Shown: positions 1-7,706 of the stretch, piece by piece
How positions within the stretch are numbered: position 1 is the first letter of the stretch
How the letters are laid out: every line of letters starts with the position of its first letter
Assembly (NCBI GenBank): GCA_045105115.1
Contig: JBGCDE010000054.1
Span: forward strand, 1 to 64,000
Reading direction: 5' to 3'
Length of the DNA: 64,000 nucleotides
Source: JAUIET01 sp045105115
Lineage (GTDB): Bacteria > Pseudomonadota > Gammaproteobacteria > Pseudomonadales > JAUIET01
Position numbers and translations under genes: made by a program
Notes under the pieces: model-generated
Database searches by the model: none
What the model saw: the letters and a program-made list of their open reading frames with translations, nothing else
What the model was told of the DNA's origin: nothing

Positions 1-841
1 TGAGCACATCTTGCTGAGTCGCCAGGTTGGCGTTCCTTACATTGTTGTGTTCCTGAACAAGGCCGACATGGTTGATGACGAAGAATTGCTTGAATTGGTT
101 GAAATGGAAGTGCGCGAGCTTCTCGACCAGTACGAATTCCCAGGCGACGACACACCGATCATTATCGGTTCAGCGCTGAAAGCGCTGGAAGGCGATACCT
201 CAGACATCGGCATGCCGTCTGTACAGAAGCTGGTAGAAACCCTGGACGAGTACATCCCAGAGCCAGAGCGTGCTGTTGATCAGCCATTCCTGATGCCCAT
301 TGAAGACGTGTTCTCAATTTCAGGTCGTGGCACGGTTGTGACCGGTCGTATTGAGCGCGGCATTGTTAAAGTGGGTGAGGAAATCGAGATTGTGGGTATC
401 ACGGATACCACCAAGACCACCTGTACCGGTGTTGAGATGTTCCGCAAACTGTTGGACGAAGGTCGAGCAGGCGAGAACTGCGGTGTCTTGTTGCGCGGTA
501 CCAAGCGTGAAGAAGTACAGCGTGGTCAGGTTCTGTCGAATCCTGGTTCGATCAAGCCGCACACCAAGTTTGAAGCGGAAGTATACGTACTGAGCAAAGA
601 CGAAGGTGGCCGTCATACGCCGTTCTTCAAAGGTTATCGCCCCCAGTTTTACTTCCGAACCACGGACGTAACGGGTGCGTGTGAATTGCCAGACGGTGTT
701 GAAATGGTGATGCCAGGTGACAACATTCAGATGGTTGTGACCTTGATAGCGCCGATTGCGATGGACGACGGTCTGCGCTTTGCGATCCGTGAAGGCGGTC
801 GTACGGTGGGTGCTGGCGTTGTGGCCAAGATTATTGAGTGA
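1..841 (+). CDS. tuf: Elongation factor Tu, C-terminal part (5' end outside window)
   Basis: EF-Tu delivers aminoacyl-tRNA to the ribosome as a GTP-dependent cytosolic factor. The reading frame is open from base 2 (Glu-His-Ile-Leu) and ends at TGA 839-841. It matches the family from about residue 118: the NKADMVDDEE stretch includes the NKxD guanine-recognition motif of the G domain, PIEDVFSISGRGTVVTGR opens domain 2, and the end AGVVAKIIE closes domain 3. About 117 N-terminal residues lie upstream of the window. Position directly before rpsJ is the common arrangement rpsL-rpsG-fusA-tuf-rpsJ. Identity is certain; only the N-terminus is missing. Confidence 0.98.
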   Translation, partial: EHILLSRQVGVPYIVVFLNKADMVDDEELLELVEMEVRELLDQYEFPGDDTPIIIGSALKALEGDTSDIGMPSVQKLVETLDEYIPEPERAVDQPFLMPIEDVFSISGRGTVVTGRIERGIVKVGEEIEIVGITDTTKTTCTGVEMFRKLLDEGRAGENCGVLLRGTKREEVQRGQVLSNPGSIKPHTKFEAEVYVLSKDEGGRHTPFFKGYRPQFYFRTTDVTGACELPDGVEMVMPGDNIQMVVTLIAPIAMDDGLRFAIREGGRTVGAGVVAKIIE

Positions 842-859
842 TCTAGCGGCTTTCGAGCT

Positions 860-880
860 CGGTTTTCTTTAGGAAGACCG
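860..880 (+). terminator. Weak hairpin after tuf
   Basis: An 8-bp stem (860-867 with 873-880, one G-U pair) and a 5-nt loop lie 18 bases after the tuf stop. There is no T-run behind it, so it is at best a processing or weak termination structure. It sits just before the large palindromes of this gap. Confidence 0.3.
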
Positions 881-883
881 GCA

Positions 884-987
884 CAGATACAACTATTCGC
901 TCACTGGACACGCCGTAAACCCATCCATGGGGTCTCTTCTAAAAGGTCCCTCTTTTAGAAGGTCCAGTGAACGAATAGTTGTATCTG
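884..987. repeat. Compound hairpin 1 of the tuf-rpsJ gap (core copy in plus orientation)
   Basis: Outer arms 884-909 and 962-987 are inverted repeats of 26 nt with a single mismatch. The enclosed part holds a conserved core that begins at 906 (GGACACGCCGTAAACCC) and contains an inner hairpin: stem 937-944 with 953-960 around the loop GGTCCCTC (945-952). The same 60-nt core recurs in opposite orientation at 1051-1110. The outer arms, in contrast, share nothing with those of hairpin 2. No gene is present. The core looks like a dispersed intergenic repeat; its family is not named here. Confidence 0.9.
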
Positions 988-989
988 CA

Positions 990-1026
990 CCTCAGTGCCA
1001 GCTGAAGTACAAATGTGGCACTGAGG
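990..1026. repeat. Small hairpin between the two compound hairpins
   Basis: A perfect 11-bp inverted repeat (990-1000 with 1016-1026, CCTCAGTGCCA) encloses a 15-nt loop. It fills the space between the two large stem structures, so almost the whole of 884-1135 is self-complementary. Confidence 0.8.
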
Positions 1027-1135
1027 CTAGGGAGTCAATATCGGCATTCCGGACTGTTGAAAAGAGGGACCTTTTCAACAAGCCCCCATGGATGGGTTTA
1101 CGGCGTGTCCGGAATGCCGATATTGACTCCCTAGC
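1026..1135. repeat. Compound hairpin 2 of the tuf-rpsJ gap (core copy in minus orientation)
   Basis: Outer arms 1026-1053 and 1108-1135 form a perfect 28-bp inverted repeat. Inside is the core in reverse orientation, with inner hairpin stem 1055-1063/1072-1080 and loop GAGGGACC (1064-1071). That loop is the exact complement of the loop of hairpin 1. The segment 1084-1110 is the exact 27-nt reverse complement of 906-932. Relative to copy 1 the inner stem has changed on both sides so that pairing is kept. Confidence 0.9.
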
Positions 1136-1175
1136 CGGTCTCCAAAACCCACACAAATTTCAGTAACAGTTTTAC

Positions 1176-1204
1176 TTGACACCCCACAGGGCCGTAAGTA
1201 GAAT
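1176..1204 (+). promoter_or_regulatory. Sigma-70 promoter of the S10 operon
   Basis: TTGACA at 1176-1181 and TAGAAT at 1199-1204 are separated by exactly 17 bases, a near-consensus promoter. Transcription would begin near 1211, leaving a leader of about 70 nt before rpsJ. Confidence 0.85.
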
Positions 1205-1219
1205 TCGCACTCCTTTTTA

Positions 1220-1240
1220 CGGGGCCAATTTCGGGCCCCG
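1220..1240 (+). promoter_or_regulatory. GC-rich leader hairpin upstream of rpsJ
   Basis: A perfect 7-bp GC stem (1220-1226 with 1234-1240, loop AATTTCG) lies some ten bases after the predicted transcription start and is followed by TTGTGTATTTT. It could be an attenuator or a stabilising 5' structure of the S10 mRNA. No resemblance to the E. coli L4-binding leader is claimed. Confidence 0.5.
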
Positions 1241-1278
1241 TTGTGTATTTTAGAACAGTAGGATTTGGACTCGCACAC

Positions 1279-1590
1279 ATGCAGAACCAGCGCATACGTA
1301 TCCGTTTGAAAGCCTTCGATCACCGTTTGATCGACTCTTCAACGCTTGAGATTGTTGAAACGGCCAGAAGAACAGGTGCACAAGTGCGCGGCCCCATTCC
1401 GCTGCCTACACGTAAGGAACGTTTTACGATATTGGTTTCACCGCACGTTAATAAAGACGCGCGCGACCAGTATGAAATTCGTACACATAAGCGCATGCTC
1501 GACATTGTTGAGCCGACGGAAAAAACCGTTGATGCGTTAATGAAACTGGATTTGGCGGCTGGCGTAGAAGTACAGATCAGCCTGGGTTAA
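1279..1590 (+). CDS. rpsJ: 30S ribosomal protein S10
   Basis: S10 is a small-subunit head protein and, as NusE, a partner of NusB in antitermination. The 103-residue product starts MQNQRIRIRLKAFDHRLID, the usual beginning and length of the family. The frame is open upstream to 1243, but those 12 residues have no counterpart in S10, so ATG 1279 is chosen. It is the first gene of the S10 operon behind a near-consensus promoter. The 103-bp gap to rplC holds only short imperfect hairpins. Confidence 0.98.
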   Translation: MQNQRIRIRLKAFDHRLIDSSTLEIVETARRTGAQVRGPIPLPTRKERFTILVSPHVNKDARDQYEIRTHKRMLDIVEPTEKTVDALMKLDLAAGVEVQISLG

Positions 1591-1693
1591 TAACCCAATA
1601 TATCGCCTGGCGCTGCACAAGCATCAGGCATGTGTAACGCTCTGAAATGGGCGGCCATAGCGGGTCAGAGCCCCGTACACTGAGAGAGAGAAG

Positions 1694-2347
1694 ATGACCA
1701 TCGGAATCGTTGGCCGCAAAAGCGGCATGACACGCATATTCACTGAAGACGGTGCCTCCGTGCCCGTTACCGTGATTGAAGCGCAGCCTAATCGAATCAC
1801 CCAAGTTAAAAGCGCCGAGTCGGATGGCTATAACGCTATTCAAGTAACGACTGGCGAGCGTCGTGCTTCGCGATTGACCAAGTCTGAGACTGGTCATTTT
1901 GCTAAGGCGGAAGTAGAAGCGGGTCGTGGTTTGTGGGAATTCACCGTAGAAGCTGAGCAGTTGCAAGATGATGCGCTGGCGCTAGGTGCTGAAATTAATG
2001 TTGAGCGCTTTGAAGCGGGTCAGAAAGTAGACGTGACTGGCCAGTCAAAGGGTAAAGGTTTCCAGGGCGGTATCAAGCGCTGGAATTTCCACACTCAGGA
2101 TATGTCGCACGGTAACTCACTGTCGCATCGATCAAACGGATCGATCGGTCAGTGTCAAACGCCGGGTCGGGTTTGGAAAGGTAAGAAAATGTCAGGCCAT
2201 ATGGGTGCCGAGCAAGTAACGGTACAAACGCTTGAAGTAGTACGTGTAGATGCAGAACGAAATCTGTTGTTGGTAAAAGGCGCGGTGCCTGGTGCACCTG
2301 GCGGTGATGTAATCATCCGCCCTGCTATCAAGTTGGCTAACAAGTAA
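1694..2347 (+). CDS. rplC: 50S ribosomal protein L3
   Basis: L3 is an early-assembling large-subunit protein whose loop reaches the peptidyl transferase centre. The 217-residue product starts MTIGIVGRKSGMTRIF. It carries the loop GNSLSHRSNGSIGQCQTPGR, which includes the region of the glutamine methylated by PrmB in E. coli L3. A strong purine-rich ribosome binding site (GAGAGAGAG) precedes ATG 1694. It is slightly longer than the 209-residue E. coli protein. Second gene of the S10 operon. Confidence 0.98.
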   Translation: MTIGIVGRKSGMTRIFTEDGASVPVTVIEAQPNRITQVKSAESDGYNAIQVTTGERRASRLTKSETGHFAKAEVEAGRGLWEFTVEAEQLQDDALALGAEINVERFEAGQKVDVTGQSKGKGFQGGIKRWNFHTQDMSHGNSLSHRSNGSIGQCQTPGRVWKGKKMSGHMGAEQVTVQTLEVVRVDAERNLLLVKGAVPGAPGGDVIIRPAIKLANK

Positions 2348-2364
2348 TTCGGGGGAGAGACGCA

Positions 2365-2982
2365 GTGGAATTGGCAATTGCGAACTCTGGTAGCAATACA
2401 GCAGGAACTATAGACGTTTCTGATGCTGCATTCGCAAAAGAATACAACGAAGACCTGATTCATCAGGTGGTTACGGCTCACCTCTCGGGGGCTCGCCAGG
2501 GCACTCGGGCGCAGAAGAATCGCGCAGCAGTGCGTGGTGGTGGTCGTAAGCCATTTCGGCAAAAGGGCACAGGTCGTGCTCGAGCCGGTACCATCCGCAG
2601 CCCTATTTGGCGCAGCGGTGGTGTGACATTTGCGGCGCAGCCGCAGGATCACAGTCAGAAAGTGAACCGTAAGATGTATCGTGCGGCGCTACGCTCTATT
2701 TTTTCTGAGCTTGCGCGGCAAGAACGACTGGTGGTTGTTGAAGCGTTTGATATCGATCAGCCCAAGACCAAGTTATTGGTTGGTAAGTTGACTGAGATGA
2801 AGCTGGACAATGTGCTGATCATTGGCGAAGAGATGAGTGATGCGCTGCATTTGTCATCGCGTAATCTCCACAAGGTGGGCGTGTGTGAGGCTGATGGCCT
2901 TGACCCGGTTAGCCTGGTTGCCCATGACAAAGTGTTGGTCACTGTGCCAGCTTTGCGCAAAATTGAGGAGTATCTGGCATGA
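2365..2982 (+). CDS. rplD: 50S ribosomal protein L4
   Basis: L4 binds 23S rRNA, lines the exit tunnel and in E. coli represses its own operon. The 205-residue product starts at GTG 2365 behind GGGGGAGAG. The tunnel-loop motif around RAQKNRAAVRGGGRKPFRQK, followed by GTGRARAGTIRSP, is typical. The stop overlaps the rplW start by 4 bases (ATGA), indicating translational coupling. Confidence 0.98.
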   Translation: MELAIANSGSNTAGTIDVSDAAFAKEYNEDLIHQVVTAHLSGARQGTRAQKNRAAVRGGGRKPFRQKGTGRARAGTIRSPIWRSGGVTFAAQPQDHSQKVNRKMYRAALRSIFSELARQERLVVVEAFDIDQPKTKLLVGKLTEMKLDNVLIIGEEMSDALHLSSRNLHKVGVCEADGLDPVSLVAHDKVLVTVPALRKIEEYLA

Positions 2983-3275
2983 ATCCGGAACGCGTATATA
3001 CGGTTCTGCGTGAGCCGCATATTTCAGAAAAGTCGACTTTGTGCGCTGAGTACAACAATCAGTATGTGTTTAAGGTGTCTATTGACGCGACCAAGTCAGA
3101 AGTTAAGCAAGCCATCGAAAAGCTTTTCAGTGTGAAAGTGAATGGTGTGCAGACTATTCGTGTTAAAGGCAAGATGAAGCGCAATCGTTTCGGTTACAGC
3201 CGTAAGGCAAACTGGAAGAAAGCGTATGTGTCTCTGGAGCAGGGCCACAGTATTGATATTACCTCGCCGGAATAA
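2979..3275 (+). CDS. rplW: 50S ribosomal protein L23
   Basis: L23 sits at the tunnel exit and is the docking site for trigger factor and SRP. The 98-residue product starts MNPERVYTVLREPHISEKST, with the family motif REPHISEKS. It overlaps rplD by 4 bases and is followed after 30 bases by rplB. Length is normal (about 100). Confidence 0.98.
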   Translation: MNPERVYTVLREPHISEKSTLCAEYNNQYVFKVSIDATKSEVKQAIEKLFSVKVNGVQTIRVKGKMKRNRFGYSRKANWKKAYVSLEQGHSIDITSPE

Positions 3276-3305
3276 GGCCAGGGTAAGAGTGAACGGATTA
3301 GAATC

Positions 3306-4133
3306 ATGGCAATTGTAAAGTCTAAGCCAACATCGCCGGGAAGACGCTTTGTCGTTAAAGTCGTCAATCCTGATCTGCACAAGGGTGCGCCTTACGCGCC
3401 ATTGTTGGAGAAGAAGTCCAAGAGCGGTGGGCGTAACAATAATGGTCGAATCACCACTCGGCATCGTGGTGGCGGTCATAAGCAGCATTACCGGATTATT
3501 GATTTTCGTCGTGATAAGAACGGCATTCCGGCGACTGTTGAGCGCCTGGAGTACGATCCTAACCGTACGGCTTTTATTGCTTTGCTTGTGTACGCCGACG
3601 GCGAGCGTCGCTACATCATCGCGCCAAAAGGTGTGAAAGCGGGCGACCAGTTAGTTTCAGGTGATAACTCACCTATAAAGGCGGGTAACACTTTGCCGCT
3701 TCGCAACATACCTCTGGGTAGTGTTATTCATTGCGTAGAGATGAAGCCTGGCAAAGGGGCTCAAATAGCTCGAAGTGCAGGAACTTCTGCGCAGTTAGTT
3801 GCGAAAGAGGGTCGATACGCCACCTTGCGTTTGCGCTCTGGCGAGACGCGAAAGATTTTGTCTGATTGCCGCGCCACGTTGGGCGAGGTATGTAACTCAG
3901 AGCACAATTTGCGTTCATTGGGTAAAGCGGGTGCGGCGCGTTGGCGTGGTATTCGTCCAACGGTTCGCGGTGTAGCGATGAACCCGGTTGATCACCCGCA
4001 CGGTGGTGGTGAAGGTCGTACATCGGGTGGTCGTCATCCAGTGTCGCCTTGGGGTACACCAACCAAGGGTTACAAGACGCGTAAGAACAAGCGTACTAAC
4101 GATTTGATCGTTAGACGTCGTAAGCGGAAATAA
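3306..4133 (+). CDS. rplB: 50S ribosomal protein L2
   Basis: L2 is a primary 23S rRNA binder needed for subunit joining and peptidyl transfer. The 275-residue product begins MAIVKSKPTSPGRRFVVK and carries the invariant MNPVDHPHGGGEGR motif with the conserved histidine near the peptidyl transferase centre. It ends in the basic tail NDLIVRRRKRK. Length and position between rplW and rpsS are canonical. Confidence 0.98.
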   Translation: MAIVKSKPTSPGRRFVVKVVNPDLHKGAPYAPLLEKKSKSGGRNNNGRITTRHRGGGHKQHYRIIDFRRDKNGIPATVERLEYDPNRTAFIALLVYADGERRYIIAPKGVKAGDQLVSGDNSPIKAGNTLPLRNIPLGSVIHCVEMKPGKGAQIARSAGTSAQLVAKEGRYATLRLRSGETRKILSDCRATLGEVCNSEHNLRSLGKAGAARWRGIRPTVRGVAMNPVDHPHGGGEGRTSGGRHPVSPWGTPTKGYKTRKNKRTNDLIVRRRKRK

Positions 4134-4174
4134 ACTCGCCTAAGGCGATAAAACGTTAAAGAGAGAGTGGGATA

Positions 4175-4450
4175 GTGCCAAGATCACTGAAAAAAGGGCC
4201 GTTTATTGACCTTCACCTGTTAAAAAAGGTGGAAGAGGCTGCTGACAAAAATGACAAGCGTCCGATCAAGACATGGTCGCGCCGCTCTATGGTTAGCCCG
4301 ACTATGGTCGGCCTAACGCTAGCGATTCACAACGGTCGCCAGCACGTGCCAGTATTTGTGACCGAAGATATGGTGGGTCACAAGTTAGGTGAGTTTGCGG
4401 CTACCCGCACTTACCGTGGGCACGTTGCGGACAAAAAGGCGAAGCGCTAA
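4175..4450 (+). CDS. rpsS: 30S ribosomal protein S19
   Basis: S19 forms a complex with S13 in the head of the small subunit. The product has 91 residues and starts PRSLKKGPFIDLHLLKKV after a GTG start at 4175 preceded by GAGAGAGTGGG. The family motif VGHKLGEFAATRTYRGH is near the end. Canonical place between rplB and rplV. Confidence 0.98.
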   Translation: MPRSLKKGPFIDLHLLKKVEEAADKNDKRPIKTWSRRSMVSPTMVGLTLAIHNGRQHVPVFVTEDMVGHKLGEFAATRTYRGHVADKKAKR

Positions 4451-4477
4451 GCGCCGCCGTTGACAGAGGATATTGGT

Positions 4478-4810
4478 ATGGAAGTAAGCGCAAAATTAAC
4501 CGGAGCGACCATCTCGGCGCAGAAGGCGCGTTTGGTTGCCGATCAGATTCGTGGTCAGTCGGTGGAGCGAGCCTTGGATATTCTGGCGTTTAGCCCGAAA
4601 AAGGCTGCTCAAATAGTGCGTAAGGTTTTGAACAGCGCTATCGCAAACGCCGAGCACAACGAAGGTGCTGATGTAGATGAGTTGAAAGTGTCGACTATTT
4701 TTGTCAATGAAGGCACTACCCTGAAGCGCATCAAGCCGCGTGCTAAGGGTCGAGCGGACAGAATTATGAAGCGAACTTGCCACATCACAATTAAGGTAGC
4801 TGACAGCTAG
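4478..4810 (+). CDS. rplV: 50S ribosomal protein L22
   Basis: L22 contacts all 23S rRNA domains and reaches the exit tunnel with a beta hairpin. ATG 4478 (MEVSAKLTGATISAQKARLV) gives 110 residues, the family length, and is preceded by AGAGGAT. The frame is open upstream to 4460 but the six extra residues have no counterpart. The hairpin region GTTLKRIKPRAKGRADRI is intact. Confidence 0.97.
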   Translation: MEVSAKLTGATISAQKARLVADQIRGQSVERALDILAFSPKKAAQIVRKVLNSAIANAEHNEGADVDELKVSTIFVNEGTTLKRIKPRAKGRADRIMKRTCHITIKVADS

Positions 4811-4835
4811 GGCTGTCGCGTACAGGAGCGACCAG

Positions 4836-5504
4836 ATGGGTCAAAAAGTACATCCAACAGGCATTCGACTTGGTATTACCAAGCAGCATAAATCAGTGTG
4901 GTATGCAGAGCATAAAAGCTATGCGGAACAGCTGATTACTGATATCGCCGTGCGTGAGCACCTAGAGTCAAAGCTGGCCAATGCTTCAGTTAGCCGAATT
5001 GATATTGAGCGTCCAGCGCAAACCGCACGCATCACTATTCACACCGCTAGACCTGGCATCATTATTGGTAAAAAGGGTGAGGATGTAGAGCGTCTGCGCA
5101 AAGATTTAGCGAAGCGCATGGGTGTGCCCGTCACTGTAAATATTGAAGAAATTCGCAAGCCCGACGTGGATGCGAAACTGGTTGCGCAAAATGTAGCGCA
5201 GCAATTGGAGCGCCGGGTTATGTTCCGTCGCGCTATGAAGCGAGTCGTACAGAACGCTATGCGTCAAGGCGCGCAGGGCGTGAAAGTACAGGTTGGTGGT
5301 CGTTTGGGTGGTGCTGAGATTGCGCGAACCGAATGGTACCGCGAAGGTCGGGTTCCGCTGCATACATTGCGCGCCGACATTGATTACGCAACGCATGAAG
5401 CTTTGACTACTTACGGTATTGTTGGTGTCAAAGTATGGATATTCAAAGGCGAAGTGCTGGATACAGATCAAGAGTCTGCCAATCCCGCTCGCACTGGAAA
5501 GTAG
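4836..5504 (+). CDS. rpsC: 30S ribosomal protein S3
   Basis: S3 lies at the mRNA entry site and helps ribosomal helicase activity. The 222-residue product starts MGQKVHPTGIRLGI. It has the KH-type GIIIGKKGEDVERLRK loop and the C-terminal RTEWYREGRVPLHTLRADID motif. It is about ten residues shorter at the C-terminus than the E. coli protein. Followed by rplP after 11 bases. Confidence 0.98.
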   Translation: MGQKVHPTGIRLGITKQHKSVWYAEHKSYAEQLITDIAVREHLESKLANASVSRIDIERPAQTARITIHTARPGIIIGKKGEDVERLRKDLAKRMGVPVTVNIEEIRKPDVDAKLVAQNVAQQLERRVMFRRAMKRVVQNAMRQGAQGVKVQVGGRLGGAEIARTEWYREGRVPLHTLRADIDYATHEALTTYGIVGVKVWIFKGEVLDTDQESANPARTGK

Positions 5505-5515
5505 TGGAGTAAACG

Positions 5516-5929
5516 ATGCTACAACCTAAGCGAACCAAGTTTCGCAAACAACATAAAGGCCGCAACAGAGGCCTGGCGATTCGAGGCAGCTCAGTCAGCT
5601 TTGGCGATTTTGGCCTGAAAGCAGTTGGTCGTGGTCGACTTACCGCCAGACAGATCGAAGCGGCTAGACGAGCAATGACTCGCCATATTAAGCGTGGTGG
5701 AAAAATTTGGATTCGGGTATTTCCGGATAAGCCTATTACCCAAAAGCCATTGGAAGTTCGCCAAGGTAAAGGTAAGGGTAACGTAGAGTACTGGGTGGCA
5801 CAGATTCAGCCAGGCAAAATGTTATATGAAGTAGAAGGTGTTTCGGAAGAGTTGGCTCGTGAAGCGTTCGCGCTGGCGGCAGCAAAGCTTTCTATACCCA
5901 CTGCTTTTGTTAAACGATCGGTGATGTGA
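5516..5929 (+). CDS. rplP: 50S ribosomal protein L16
   Basis: L16 organises the A-site region of the large subunit and is one of the last proteins assembled. The 137-residue product starts MLQPKRTKFRKQHKGRNRG and contains GKGKGNVEYWVAQIQPGKML, both diagnostic. The stop TGA (5927-5929) overlaps the ATG of rpmC by one base. Confidence 0.98.
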   Translation: MLQPKRTKFRKQHKGRNRGLAIRGSSVSFGDFGLKAVGRGRLTARQIEAARRAMTRHIKRGGKIWIRVFPDKPITQKPLEVRQGKGKGNVEYWVAQIQPGKMLYEVEGVSEELAREAFALAAAKLSIPTAFVKRSVM

Positions 5930-6120
5930 TGAAAGCGGCAGAGTTGCGCGACAAAAGCGTTGATGAATTGAATACAGAGCTGTTGAAGCTTCGCGAAGAA
6001 CAGTTTCGTCTGCGCCTGCAGAAGTCCACGGGGCAGCTGGGGCAATCACATTTGATGCGCATAATGCAGCGAGATATCGCTCGTGTTAAAACTGTGCTGA
6101 CCGAGAAGGCTGAGGGTTGA
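5929..6120 (+). CDS. rpmC: 50S ribosomal protein L29
   Basis: L29 lies next to L23 at the tunnel exit. ATG 5929 gives a 63-residue helical protein (MKAAELRDKSVDELN...), the family length. An overlapping GTG at 5926 would add one methionine and is judged less likely. The one-base overlap with rplP and the single-base gap to rpsQ show tight coupling. Confidence 0.96.
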   Translation: MKAAELRDKSVDELNTELLKLREEQFRLRLQKSTGQLGQSHLMRIMQRDIARVKTVLTEKAEG

Positions 6121-6121
6121 T

Positions 6122-6391
6122 ATGAGCGCCAGTGAAAACAAAATTGTACGCACGATAACCGGTAAGGTTGTCAGTGACAAAATGAATAAGTCGATTGTGG
6201 TAATGCATGAGCGACGGGTAAGACACCCGGTATATGGCAAGTTTATTACTCGTTCATCGAAGCTGCATGCGCATGATGAAAACAATGAGTGCACCGCCGG
6301 CGATACAGTGACGATTGCAGAATCAAGACCGATGTCCAAGACCAAGAACTGGACCTTGGTGCGGATTGACCAGAAAGCAGAACAGATTTAG
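6122..6391 (+). CDS. rpsQ: 30S ribosomal protein S17
   Basis: S17 is a primary 16S rRNA binder of OB fold. The 89-residue product contains GKVVSDKMNKSIVV and the typical RHPVYGKFITRSSKLHAHDE core, followed by GDTVTIAESRPMSKTKNW. It is the last gene of the S10 operon by the usual division. A 39-bp gap leads to rplN. Confidence 0.98.
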   Translation: MSASENKIVRTITGKVVSDKMNKSIVVMHERRVRHPVYGKFITRSSKLHAHDENNECTAGDTVTIAESRPMSKTKNWTLVRIDQKAEQI

Positions 6392-6430
6392 AGCCCTTGT
6401 ATAAAGGCCGTTTGAGAACGAGATAGCGAC

Positions 6431-6799
6431 ATGATTCAAACACAATCCTACCTGCAAATTGCAGACAACAGCGGTGCGCGCAAAGTGATGTGCATCAAAG
6501 TGTTGGGAGGCTCACACCGTCGCTATGCACGTGTTGGTGACCTGATTAAAGTCAGTGTTAAGGAAGCAATTCCACGCGGCAAGGTAAAGAAAGGCCAGGT
6601 AATGACGGCAGTAGTCGTTAGAACCAAAAAGGGCGTTCGTCGTGGTGATGGTTCGCTGATTAAGTTTGATGACAATGCGGCCGTGCTGTTGAATGCACAG
6701 AACGCACCAATAGGTACTCGTATTTTTGGACCTGTTACGCGCGAATTGCGCAATGAGAAATTCATGAAGATTATTTCGCTCGCACCGGAAGTGCTGTAG
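6431..6799 (+). CDS. rplN: 50S ribosomal protein L14
   Basis: L14 is an interface protein of the large subunit and the first gene of the spc operon. The 122-residue product starts MIQTQSYLQIADNSGARKVM and ends with RELRNEKFMKIISLAPEVL, both diagnostic. No clear independent promoter is seen in the 39 bp before it, so it is probably read through from the S10 operon. Confidence 0.98.
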   Translation: MIQTQSYLQIADNSGARKVMCIKVLGGSHRRYARVGDLIKVSVKEAIPRGKVKKGQVMTAVVVRTKKGVRRGDGSLIKFDDNAAVLLNAQNAPIGTRIFGPVTRELRNEKFMKIISLAPEVL

Positions 6800-6843
6800 C
6801 GATTGCGGCTAGCCAGGCGCCAAGAGAGTAGGTAATAGCAAAG

Positions 6844-7161
6844 ATGAACAAATTAAAGCGAGATGACGAAGTCATCGTAATCACGGGTCGCGACAAAGGT
6901 AAGCGTGGCAAGATTATCACCATGCGCGACGATGGTCGTGTGTTGGTGGCTGGCGTTAACATTGTTAAGAAGCATACGCGTCCTAACCCAAATGTTGGCG
7001 AGCAAGGCGGCATCAAGGAAAAGGAAGCGCCGATTCAGGTGTCTAACCTGGCCATATTCAACACGGCTACCGACAAGGCAGACCGGGTTGGTTTCAAGGT
7101 TCAGGAAGACGGTAAGAAAGTACGGATTTATAAATCCACTCAAGAAGTGATTGATGCGTAA
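6844..7161 (+). CDS. rplX: 50S ribosomal protein L24
   Basis: L24 nucleates large-subunit assembly. The 105-residue product has the KOW motif DEVIVITGRDKGKRGKI (residues about 7-23) and the conserved NIVKKHTRPNP segment. The TAA stop shares one base with the ATG of rplE (TAATG), so the two are translationally coupled. Confidence 0.98.
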   Translation: MNKLKRDDEVIVITGRDKGKRGKIITMRDDGRVLVAGVNIVKKHTRPNPNVGEQGGIKEKEAPIQVSNLAIFNTATDKADRVGFKVQEDGKKVRIYKSTQEVIDA

Positions 7162-7700
7162 TGGCTAGATTAGAAGAGCTTTACAAGAACGAGTTGCGTG
7201 CCAAGCTACAGCAAGAGCTGGGCTTGAAGAACGTAATGGAAGTTCCACGAGTAACCAAGATCACCCTGAACATGGGTCTGGGTGAGGCAGTTGGCGACAA
7301 AAAAGTGCTAGAGCATGCGCTGGGTGATATGCAACAAATTGCAGGTCAGAAAGCGATAGCCACCATGGCACGTAAGTCGATTGCCGGCTTCAAGATTCGT
7401 GACGGTTGGCCCATTGGTGCCAAGGTGACATTGCGCAGTGCGCGTATGTACGAATTCCTTGATCGCTTGATCAATATTTCGATTCCTCGTATTAGAGATT
7501 TTCGTGGCCTAAGCCCCAAGTCATTTGATGGGCGCGGTAACTTCGCGATGGGCGTGACTGAGCAGATCATGTTCCCGGAAATTGATTACGACAGAATTGA
7601 TAAGTTACGCGGACTCGACATTGTTGTGACCACGTCGGCGCGTACGGATGAAGAAGGCCGTGCGTTATTGAAAGCATTTAATTTTCCGTTCAGAGGTTAA
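7161..7700 (+). CDS. rplE: 50S ribosomal protein L5
   Basis: L5 binds 5S rRNA in the central protuberance. The 179-residue product contains VPRVTKITLNMGLGEAVGDK and the RDFRGLSPKSFDGRGNF motif of the family, ending KAFNFPFRG. It overlaps rplX by one base and lies 6 bases before rpsN. Confidence 0.98.
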   Translation: MARLEELYKNELRAKLQQELGLKNVMEVPRVTKITLNMGLGEAVGDKKVLEHALGDMQQIAGQKAIATMARKSIAGFKIRDGWPIGAKVTLRSARMYEFLDRLINISIPRIRDFRGLSPKSFDGRGNFAMGVTEQIMFPEIDYDRIDKLRGLDIVVTTSARTDEEGRALLKAFNFPFRG

Positions 7701-7706
7701 GCCCCA

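Noticed and set aside
927..1323. Open frames of about 80 codons on both strands in the tuf-rpsJ gap
   Set aside because: They are built from the two arms of the palindromes and have no protein-like composition or ribosome site.
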